From contig CAKOIB010000041.1 in NCBI GenBank assembly GCA_934086255.1, positions 1 through 10,957 on the forward strand: a stretch of 10,957 nt of DNA, given 5' to 3'. The position numbers were made by a program, and so were the translations under genes. The notes below the pieces were generated by a model. It searched no databases and was not told the origin of the DNA. It saw only the letters and a program-made list of their open reading frames with translations. Positions 1 through 5,339 of this stretch are shown here, one piece after another (the first letter of the stretch is position 1; every line of letters starts with the position of its first letter). The stretch is from an uncultured Bacilli bacterium (GTDB lineage: Bacteria > Bacillota_I > Bacilli_A > RF39 > UBA660).

Positions 1-40
1 TTTAAACGCTAATACATATACTACATATACAATGATACTA

Positions 41-69
41 TTGACTTTTACACAAATATATAGTATTAT
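41..69 (+). promoter_or_regulatory. Strong sigma-A type promoter of small RNA candidate 1
   Basis: TTGACT (-35, 41-46) and TATTAT (-10, 64-69) are separated by exactly 17 bases, which is close to the housekeeping consensus. Transcription would start near A76. There is no start codon with a ribosome binding site downstream before the terminator at 159-183, so this promoter seems to drive a non-coding transcript. The same arrangement, TTGACTTTTA then 13 bases then TATTAT, recurs at 5162-5190. Confidence 0.75.
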
Positions 70-75
70 TGTATT

Positions 76-183
76 ACCGGAGAGAAATCTTGTCAGGTCG
101 ATAGTTAGGATACGATTTTTTAATTAAGTGTACTGTGTTGTGCACCGCCCTAACTGGGAAAAAGTCACTTTGTGACTTTTTTT
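76..183 (+). ncRNA. Candidate small non-coding RNA 1 (about 108 nt, family not recognised)
   Basis: A near-consensus promoter ends at 69 and a textbook intrinsic terminator lies at 159-183, which defines a transcript of about 108 nt with no plausible reading frame. Foldable elements are visible. AGTTAGG (103-109) pairs perfectly with CCTAACT (149-155). Inside that helix, GTGTAC (128-133) pairs with GTGCAC (140-145, one G-U) around a 6-base loop. The closed structure is followed directly by the terminator hairpin. The next + strand gene begins at 1049, beyond an opposite-strand gene, so this is not the leader of a + strand gene. Its 3' end converges on the DUF3800 gene and shares that gene's terminator. 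It contains CTTGTCAGGTC (89-99), which resembles part of SRP RNA, but the rest of the SRP core is missing. The RNA call is well supported by promoter, stems and terminator; the function is unknown. Confidence 0.6.
159..183. terminator. Bidirectional intrinsic terminator (small RNA 1 / DUF3800 gene)
   Basis: AAAAAGTCAC (159-168), loop TTT, GTGACTTTTT (172-181): a perfect 10-bp stem with a T tract reaching 183. On the minus strand the A run at 159-163 serves as the T tract, so the same hairpin can end the DUF3800 transcript, whose stop codon is only about 4 bases away. Confidence 0.85.
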
Positions 184-186
184 CTT

Positions 187-903
187 TTAAGGAAGAATTA
201 TTTTAAAATCTATAAACTCAGAAAGTGAACTACTAATGTCATAAGAATTGTCGATAGCTTTTTTTCTAATTGTACCTGCTAATAAATCAGCCGCTTGAAC
301 AACATAACTTTTCCCAGAGTCTTGATAAGATATCTTTACTTCTAAATCAGAAAATATTATTGGTGCTTTCTTTGAAAAATAATTATAATTCGAAATACCA
401 TGCTTTAGTTCTTCTATTAATCCATCATGTAAATTATAATATCCATTACTTTTTGTACTTTGTTGATCAATATTTATTATTAATCTAATTGCTTTATTAG
501 GATCAATTTTTTCTTCTTTTATTAAAGTTTTAATTATTTCCTTAATTAATCTACGTAATGAATAATCAATAAATCTCCCTTTAGCAGATTTACTTTGCTT
601 TATATAATCATAAACATTATCATTTTCGACAACTAAGGCAATAGTATAGTATCTGTTTAAATAATTCATTATTCTTCTTTTATCACCATTTTTTATATTA
701 GTATTTTTAATTTCAGGACATTTCTTATTACATATATTACAATAACTACACTTAATATCATTGATTATAGTACGATATTGCGTAATAAACTTGTCCTTTT
801 CTTTCTTTGATAAAAATAATAATCCCCCATAAACACTAATTTTTTCTTTATTTGTTAACTTCCCAGAATCATCTAAATTAATATATATTTCTTGTGCTTT
901 CAT
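187..903 (-). CDS. DUF3800 family protein with a four-cysteine insertion
   Basis: This 238-residue protein matches the DUF3800 pattern. It has an N-terminal beta strand ending in an acidic DDSG motif (residues 11-14), a second strand with an Asp (IINID, to about residue 146), and a C-terminal QDSGKSY...VQAADLLAG segment (194-210). DUF3800 proteins are thought to have an RNase H-like fold whose clustered acidic residues could bind metal, but their substrate is unknown; they are often found in accessory or defence-type regions. The oddity is C52-x2-C55-x2-C58-x3-C62-P63, spaced like a ferredoxin [4Fe-4S] signature, although zinc binding is equally possible. The ATG at 901-903 is supported by AAGGAGGT (918-911) and an extended -10 promoter just upstream. 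The gene is monocistronic, flanked by small RNA 1 at its 3' end and by the divergent collagen-like gene upstream. The family call is confident; a nuclease role is inference. Confidence 0.85.
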   Translation of the reverse strand: MKAQEIYINLDDSGKLTNKEKISVYGGLLFLSKKEKDKFITQYRTIINDIKCSYCNICNKKCPEIKNTNIKNGDKRRIMNYLNRYYTIALVVENDNVYDYIKQSKSAKGRFIDYSLRRLIKEIIKTLIKEEKIDPNKAIRLIINIDQQSTKSNGYYNLHDGLIEELKHGISNYNYFSKKAPIIFSDLEVKISYQDSGKSYVVQAADLLAGTIRKKAIDNSYDISSSLSEFIDFKIILP

Positions 904-910
904 ATCGATT

Positions 911-936
911 ACCTCCTTGATGTATAAAACATTATA
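911..936 (-). promoter_or_regulatory. Extended -10 promoter and ribosome binding site of the DUF3800 gene
   Basis: On the minus strand TGGTATAAT has its TATAAT at 936-931, directly preceded by TGG (extended -10). The -35 region is only a T-rich stretch, and no TTGACA-like hexamer sits at the right distance. AAGGAGGT (918-911) lies seven bases from the ATG. The 10-base string GTGGTATAAT is identical in the recG promoter. Confidence 0.65.
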
Positions 937-994
937 CCACTTTTTTTGAAATGAAAAAATAAATATAAAATCATATAGATTCTATAACAGCATA

Positions 995-1040
995 TATAAT
1001 GGTTACTGCATTAAAAAGAACATAAGATATATTAAGGAGG
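995..1040 (+). promoter_or_regulatory. Possible -10 element and ribosome binding site of the collagen-like gene
   Basis: TATAAT at 995-1000 is a perfect -10 hexamer, but no recognisable -35 lies 16-18 bases upstream (972-978 is CATATAG-like) and no TGn precedes it. AAGGAGG at 1034-1040 is a strong ribosome binding site eight bases before the ATG at 1049. The start codon is therefore secure, while the promoter is tentative and could belong to an alternative sigma factor or need an activator. Confidence 0.45.
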
Positions 1041-1048
1041 AAAAAAAT

Positions 1049-2530
1049 ATGAATAATTGTTGTAAACCACAACATGATAAATGCAAAGATAAAATATATA
1101 TAATTGGTACCCCTGGTCCAAGAGGAAGAGATGGCGCTGGTACTGTAACAGTTGGAACTACTACTACTGGAGATGCTGGTACTAATGCTTCCGTCACTAA
1201 TACAGGAACTGCTCAAAACGCTGTTTTAAACTTCACTATTCCTAGAGGTGAAACTGGGGCAACTGGTCCTCAAGGTCCTGCTGGTCCTCAAGGTCCCGCT
1301 GGTCCTCAAGGTCCTCAAGGTGAAACTGGGGCTATCGGACCTCAAGGTCCCGCTGGTACTGCTGGTGAAGCTGCTACCGTAACAGTTGGAACTACCACTA
1401 CCGGAGATGCTGGTACTAATGCTTCCGTCACTAATACAGGAACTGCTCAAAACGCTGTTTTAAACTTCACTATTCCTAGAGGTGAAACTGGGGCAACCGG
1501 ACCTCAAGGTCCTCAAGGTGAAGCTGGTGCTGTCGGTCCTCAAGGTCCCACTGGTACTGCTGGTGAAGCCGCTACTGTAACAGTTGGAACTACTACTACT
1601 GGAGATGCTGGTACTAATGCTTCCGTTACTAATACAGGAACTGCTCAAAACGCTGTTTTAAACTTTACTATTCCTAGAGGTGAAACTGGGGCAACCGGTC
1701 CTCAAGGTCCTCAGGGTGAAGCTGGTGCTGTCGGACCTCAAGGTCCCGCTGGTACTGCTGGCGAAGCCGCTACCGTAACAGTTGGAACTACTACTACCGG
1801 AGATGCTGGTACTAATGCTTCCGTTACTAATACAGGAACTGCTCAAAATGCTGTTTTAAACTTCACTATTCCTAGAGGTGAAACTGGGGCAACTGGTCCT
1901 CAAGGTCCCCAAGGTGAAACTGGGGCTATCGGACCTCAAGGTCCCGCTGGTACTGCTGGTGAAGCCGCTACCGTAACAGTTGGAACTACCACTACCGGAG
2001 ATGCTGGTACTAATGCTTCCGTCACTAATACAGGAACTGCTCAAAACGCTGTTTTAAACTTCACCATTCCTAGAGGTGAAACTGGAGCAACTGGTCCTCA
2101 AGGAACTACTGCTACTAATGAATATGGTTATAAATATGATACCACTACTACTCCAATAACATTAACTGCTAATACTGTTGCAACTGTTCCTTTAAATCAA
2201 ACTGGTCCACTTAATGTTATTACTGGAGCGACTACTAACGCATTAACAATAGGTAGCGCTGGTACATATAAAATCGATTATTTCTTTAATGGTATTAGTA
2301 ATACTGCAGGTGATGTTAATTTAGCCGTTTATAATAACAACAACTTAGTACCCGGTTCTACCATAACATTAAACTTAGAAACCGCTAATGAAAAAAACGC
2401 TACTGGTAGTATTATCGCTAGTTTTACTGAAGGTAATGGAATCACTTTAGGACTTGAATCTACTACTGGAGTTGAAGTAACACCAGCTTCTAATACTAAT
2501 GCATACTTATCAATAGTAAAACTTGCATAA
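1049..2530 (+). CDS. Collagen-like repeat protein with BclA-like C-terminal domain
   Basis: The protein has 493 residues. Residues 1-19 are short and Cys-rich (C4, C5, C12) with no hydrophobic signal peptide. Gly-X-Y triplets begin at G20. Five identical 35-residue beta-type modules (TVTVG...FTIPR, at 32-66, 110-144, 176-210, 242-276 and 308-342) alternate with collagen-type stretches: 14 triplets after module 1, about 10 after modules 2-4, and a short GETGATGPQG after module 5. Residues about 357-493 form a globular domain ending in AYLSIVKLA, which resembles the C1q/TNF-like trimerising C-terminus of BclA and related Firmicutes glycoproteins. Such proteins form trimeric surface or exosporium filaments and can be O-glycosylated on their many Thr residues. 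No LPxTG, transmembrane segment or export signal is visible, so the route to the surface is unclear; the N-terminal Cys pair may act in anchoring. G+C is far above the neighbours (36 of 60 bases at 1261-1320). AAGGAGG at 1034-1040 fixes the start. Confidence 0.85.
   Translation: MNNCCKPQHDKCKDKIYIIGTPGPRGRDGAGTVTVGTTTTGDAGTNASVTNTGTAQNAVLNFTIPRGETGATGPQGPAGPQGPAGPQGPQGETGAIGPQGPAGTAGEAATVTVGTTTTGDAGTNASVTNTGTAQNAVLNFTIPRGETGATGPQGPQGEAGAVGPQGPTGTAGEAATVTVGTTTTGDAGTNASVTNTGTAQNAVLNFTIPRGETGATGPQGPQGEAGAVGPQGPAGTAGEAATVTVGTTTTGDAGTNASVTNTGTAQNAVLNFTIPRGETGATGPQGPQGETGAIGPQGPAGTAGEAATVTVGTTTTGDAGTNASVTNTGTAQNAVLNFTIPRGETGATGPQGTTATNEYGYKYDTTTTPITLTANTVATVPLNQTGPLNVITGATTNALTIGSAGTYKIDYFFNGISNTAGDVNLAVYNNNNLVPGSTITLNLETANEKNATGSIIASFTEGNGITLGLESTTGVEVTPASNTNAYLSIVKLA
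1142..2107 (+). repeat. 198-bp in-frame DNA repeats in the collagen-like gene
   Basis: Module copies begin at 1142, 1376, 1574, 1772 and 1970. Spacing is 234 bp for the first interval and exactly 198 bp for the other three. The 35-residue module is identical in all copies at protein level, while the DNA differs mainly at synonymous third positions (for example ACTACTACTACTGG versus ACTACCACTACCGG). The collagen linkers vary in a symmetrical order: ET/AI, EA/AV, EA/AV, ET/AI. Units of 198 bp keep the frame, so recombination between them would change filament length without frameshift. Confidence 0.95.
1274..1309 (+). repeat. 18-bp tandem duplication in the first collagen linker
   Basis: GGTCCTGCTGGTCCTCAA (1274-1291) is followed by a copy differing at one base (1292-1309). 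It encodes GPAGPQ twice and accounts for the 36 extra bases that make the first interval 234 rather than 198 bp. Confidence 0.9.
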
Positions 2531-2534
2531 CTTA

Positions 2535-2560
2535 AAAAAACAACCACATGGTTGTTTTTT
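2535..2560. terminator. Bidirectional intrinsic terminator between collagen-like gene and 160-residue protein gene
   Basis: AAAAAACAACC (2535-2545), loop ACAT, GGTTGTTTTTT (2550-2560). The stem is perfect, with A and T runs on both sides, so it works for both convergent transcripts. The stop codon of the minus-strand gene (2561-2559) lies inside its T tract, and the collagen-like gene stops five bases before the hairpin. Confidence 0.85.
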
Positions 2561-3041
2561 AGTATTTTATACATTTTACATAATTTTCTTGCTTGCCCTT
2601 TTCTACAGTTTGTTTTATTAAATCATAAACTAACTCTGCAGGTATTTCATCAACATTATCCCTTTTAGCTATAATATCACAAAAATATCCATTATAAATA
2701 AAATCTTCGGATATATCAGTATATATTTCCTCTAATTCTTTATTATTAAAAATATGTGCTACTTTTACTAAACTGTTTTGCCTAGAAGTTTTAACAAATA
2801 ACTCTTTAGAAACTGAGATTCCACTAGGATAAATAATATAGTTATCTTCTTCCTCGTTTTTATATACAAAAAAAGAACGACCTGTTACTAACTCAAGATA
2901 AAAGTTTTTCCTTATACTTTCAAAATAAAGATCAAATGAGTCTTTCATAGTATCTTTCACAAAGTACTCTTGCCCATTTTTAACTATTTTTCTCCAAAAA
3001 GCTATTCCTTTTATATCGATAATATAGTTCTTATTTAACAT
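2559..3041 (-). CDS. Hypothetical protein, 160 residues, translationally coupled to recG
   Basis: I do not recognise the family. The protein is soluble-looking, rich in Ile, Lys, Glu and Tyr, with no signal peptide, membrane segment or metal-binding cluster. Its first 100 residues look mainly beta (alternating strands such as NYIIDIKGIAFW and YLELVTGRSFFVY), and the end looks helical (ELVYDLIKQTVEKGKQ). Its ATG at 3041 lies one base after the recG stop codon, and its ribosome binding site GGAGGGA (3052-3046) lies inside the last codons of recG, so it is very probably co-transcribed and translationally coupled with recG. The gene ends in the bidirectional terminator at 2535-2560. Coupling hints at a nucleic-acid or housekeeping link, but that is only positional inference. 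Confidence 0.8.
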   Translation of the reverse strand: MLNKNYIIDIKGIAFWRKIVKNGQEYFVKDTMKDSFDLYFESIRKNFYLELVTGRSFFVYKNEEEDNYIIYPSGISVSKELFVKTSRQNSLVKVAHIFNNKELEEIYTDISEDFIYNGYFCDIIAKRDNVDEIPAELVYDLIKQTVEKGKQENYVKCIKY

Positions 3042-3042
3042 C

Positions 3043-5034
3043 TTATCCCTCCGTTATATCATTTAAGATCATTTCTTTAATTTTTTCATTTTCTTTAGAA
3101 TCATTTTCAATAAACTCTAATGAATCTTTTTTAGCTTGTAACAATATTTTATAATCATCTTTTATATTAGCAATTTTAAATGTCATATCACCACTTTGCT
3201 TTGTACCAAATAAATCACCATGACCACGTAACTTAAAATCTTCCTCACTTATTTCAAAACCATCATTTGTCTTAGTCATTACTTCAAGTCTTTTAGCATC
3301 CACATCACTAATTAAAATACAACTAGATTGAAGACTACTTCTTCCTACCCTACCACGTAATTGATGAAGCGTTGAAAGCCCAAATCTATTCGCGTCAAAT
3401 ATTACTATCATTGTAGTATTTTCCACATCTACCCCAACTTCAATAACAGTAGTACTAATAAGAATTTGTGTCTCATTATTTATAAACTTATTCATAATTT
3501 TATCTTTATCTTGTTGTTTTAATTTACCATGTAACACATCTATATTATATTTCTTACCAAATGCAAGATTCATTTTATCCTTTAATTCTTCAACTGTAGT
3601 TAAATCAAGTGTTTCAGAATCCTCGATTAATGGTGCAATTACATATATTTGATGATTATTAAGTAGTTCATTATACATCATATTAAGAACTTCTTTCATA
3701 TCACTAGTACCTTTTAAATAAGTTTTTATAGGCTTTCTTCCACTTGGAAGAGACATAATAGTAGATATATCCATATCTCCATATATAGTTAATGCATACG
3801 TTCTAGGTATTGGTGTTGCACTCATATAAAGTACATCTGGCATATTACCTTTATTCTGCAATTTTGTTCTTTGTAACACTCCAAAACGATGTTGTTCATC
3901 TGTTACTACTAAACCAAGATTATTATATAAAACATCTTCTTGAATTAAAGCATGAGTACCAATTACTATATCTATTTCATTATTAAGCAACTTTTCATGA
4001 ATAGAAGTTTTTTCTTTCTTAGTAAGAGACCCAACAAGTAATTCTACTTTTATATCAGTATCTTTCAATAAACTTTTAACTGTATTAAAATGTTGAAGTG
4101 CAAGTATTTCAGTTGGAACCATTAATGCTCCTTGATAACCACTTAAATAATTAGCATATAACGCAAGAATAGATATAACAGTTTTCCCACTACCTACATC
4201 CCCTTGAAGAAGACGATTCATTCTACGCTTTGATTTAATATCTTTTAGTATTTCATTTAATACTTTATTTTGATCTTCAGTAAGAGTATATGGTAATGAT
4301 TTAATTAATCCATTTAATTTATCTTCATCATATTCTTTTTTTATACCATTGTCTTCACTTTTATGCTTCATTTTAAGAAGATTTATCTTCATCATATAAA
4401 CAAATAATTCTTCATATTTTAATCTTATCATTGCTTGTTTTAATTTTTCCTTTGTTGATGGATTATGAATTATATTTAAAGAAGTTTTTTTATTTAAAAA
4501 CTCATATCTTTCTATTAAATACTTAGGTATAAAATCAGGTATTTCATTACCATATTGCATTAGTGCATTATTTATATATACCGCAATATTTTTAGAAGTA
4601 AGTCCTGCAGTTCCATGATATACTGGTTCTATTTTTTCATCCTTTGGTAAAAGTCCCATTCTTATTTCTGATGCTGTAACTATGTTTTTTGTCTTATCAT
4701 ATTTACCTAATACTGTTACATTTGAACCAACTTCAAGTTGATTTTTCAAAAAAGCTCGATTAAATATTGAAACTCCCACGACCATACCATCACTAGTTAT
4801 TAATCTAAGATTCATCTTATTAAGATTTCCTTTTAATCTTATAAGTATAGGTACACAATCAATTTTTCCATCAATTATAACTTTATCATCTACTAAGTTT
4901 CTTAAATCACTCCTTTTTATAAAATCATATCTAAAAGGATAATGAGTAACTAAATCTAGTACTGTATTTATATTTAACTTATTAAGTAACATTTCTGACT
5001 TAGGGCCTATTCCTTTAACTTCTTTTATTGTCAT
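3043..5034 (-). CDS. recG: ATP-dependent DNA helicase RecG
   Basis: RecG is a superfamily 2 double-strand DNA translocase that remodels stalled replication forks and Holliday junctions. The 663 residues are close to the usual ~680. In order: an N-terminal HhH-like GIGPKSEMLLNKL (8-20), the OB-fold wedge domain (about 45-130), a Q-like motif LTEDQ (251-255), Walker A GDVGSGKT (278-285), Walker B DEQH (379-382), motif III SATPIPRTYAL (405-415), motif VI QLRGRVGR (558-565), and the RecG-specific C-terminal FKLRGHGDLFGTKQSG (600-615). All catalytic motifs are intact. The ATG at 5034 is preceded by AAAGGGA (5050-5044) nine bases away and by an extended -10 promoter. It is the first gene of a two-gene unit with the 160-residue protein. 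Confidence 0.97.
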   Translation of the reverse strand: MTIKEVKGIGPKSEMLLNKLNINTVLDLVTHYPFRYDFIKRSDLRNLVDDKVIIDGKIDCVPILIRLKGNLNKMNLRLITSDGMVVGVSIFNRAFLKNQLEVGSNVTVLGKYDKTKNIVTASEIRMGLLPKDEKIEPVYHGTAGLTSKNIAVYINNALMQYGNEIPDFIPKYLIERYEFLNKKTSLNIIHNPSTKEKLKQAMIRLKYEELFVYMMKINLLKMKHKSEDNGIKKEYDEDKLNGLIKSLPYTLTEDQNKVLNEILKDIKSKRRMNRLLQGDVGSGKTVISILALYANYLSGYQGALMVPTEILALQHFNTVKSLLKDTDIKVELLVGSLTKKEKTSIHEKLLNNEIDIVIGTHALIQEDVLYNNLGLVVTDEQHRFGVLQRTKLQNKGNMPDVLYMSATPIPRTYALTIYGDMDISTIMSLPSGRKPIKTYLKGTSDMKEVLNMMYNELLNNHQIYVIAPLIEDSETLDLTTVEELKDKMNLAFGKKYNIDVLHGKLKQQDKDKIMNKFINNETQILISTTVIEVGVDVENTTMIVIFDANRFGLSTLHQLRGRVGRSSLQSSCILISDVDAKRLEVMTKTNDGFEISEEDFKLRGHGDLFGTKQSGDMTFKIANIKDDYKILLQAKKDSLEFIENDSKENEKIKEMILNDITEG

Positions 5035-5043
5035 AATACCACG

Positions 5044-5091
5044 TCCCTTTTCTTACAAATTATACCACATTTTTAAAAAAATTGAAAGGGA
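5044..5091 (-). promoter_or_regulatory. recG extended -10 promoter bracketed by an inverted repeat
   Basis: On the minus strand TGG precedes TATAAT (5064-5059), giving an extended -10. The -35 window (5087-5082, TTTCAA) is poor. TCCCTTT (5044-5050) and AAAGGGA (5085-5091) form a 7-bp inverted repeat. The downstream copy doubles as the recG ribosome binding site and the upstream copy overlaps the -35 region. The promoter is likely; an operator role for the repeat is a guess. Confidence 0.55.
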
Positions 5092-5161
5092 TAATTTCGC
5101 AAAAGATTACTAGTAAAATGAGTATATAAACCATTAATTTTTACTTTTTTATAAAAAACTC

Positions 5162-5190
5162 TTGACTTTTAAAGCACTTTTGATTATTAT
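5162..5190 (+). promoter_or_regulatory. Strong sigma-A type promoter of small RNA candidate 2
   Basis: TTGACT (-35, 5162-5167), 17 bases, TATTAT (-10, 5185-5190), with predicted start near A5198. The first ten bases (TTGACTTTTA), the spacing and the -10 are identical to those of the promoter at 41-69. No coding region follows on this strand before the terminator at 5262-5299. Confidence 0.75.
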
Positions 5191-5197
5191 ATAAATC

Positions 5198-5299
5198 ACC
5201 AGTTCGGCATTAGGCGAATTGGATGCTAGTATCACACTAGCCAACCCCTTTTTATTCTTTTGAAACCGTCCTTCAGGGGGTACGGTTTCTATTTTTTTT
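5198..5299 (+). ncRNA. Candidate small non-coding RNA 2 (about 100 nt, family not recognised)
   Basis: The transcript is bounded by a near-consensus promoter and a strong intrinsic terminator and has no credible reading frame. Hairpin A: CCAGTTCG (5199-5206) with CGAATTGG (5215-5222), one G-U. Hairpin B: GCTAGT (5225-5230) with ACTAGC (5236-5241), perfect, 5-base loop. TTGG (5219-5222) could alternatively leave hairpin A and extend hairpin B by pairing with CCAA (5241-5244), so two folds compete. ACCCC (5244-5248) can also pair with GGGGT (5277-5281) in the terminator loop region. The next + strand gene is at 9858, so it is not a leader for a + strand gene. It sits in the 305-base gene-free interval between recG and the fic-like gene and converges on the latter. 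It does not match any riboswitch or housekeeping RNA I can recall. Confidence 0.6.
5262..5299 (+). terminator. Intrinsic terminator of small RNA 2
   Basis: GAAACCGT (5262-5269) pairs with ACGGTTTC (5282-5289). Inside, CC (5270-5271) can close on the following G run. The stem is followed by TA and eight T residues (5292-5299). Confidence 0.85.
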
Positions 5300-5306
5300 A
5301 TATTAA

Positions 5307-5336
5307 AAAAACTTTAGTGAAAAAACTAAAGTTTTT
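5307..5336 (-). terminator. Intrinsic terminator of the nifJ-fic operon
   Basis: AAAAACTTTAG (5307-5317), 8-base loop, CTAAAGTTTTT (5326-5336): a perfect 11-bp stem four bases beyond the fic-like stop codon. On the minus strand it is followed by a T-rich run. It lies back to back with the terminator of small RNA 2, insulating the two convergent units. Confidence 0.85.
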
Positions 5337-5339
5337 ATT

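Noticed and set aside
89..99. CTTGTCAGGTC resembling signal recognition particle RNA
   Set aside because: The GGAA tetraloop and the AGCAG internal loop that should follow are absent, and the predicted helices differ.
270..488. Plus-strand 72-residue frame inside the DUF3800 gene
   Set aside because: It is a shadow of the minus-strand gene, with no ribosome binding site and biased Leu-rich composition.
971..2044. Open minus-strand frames rich in Ser/Cys/Thr antisense to the collagen-like gene
   Set aside because: They recur every 198 bp with the repeats, are low complexity and have no ribosome binding sites; they are a by-product of Gly/Pro/Thr codon composition.
1142..2107. Regularly spaced repeats that might suggest a CRISPR array
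   Set aside because: The period is 198 bp, the intervals are coding and similar to one another, and no cas gene is nearby.
5198..5299. Riboswitch or T-box leader
   Set aside because: No + strand gene follows until 9858, and I can identify no known riboswitch core. The same logic applies to 76-183.
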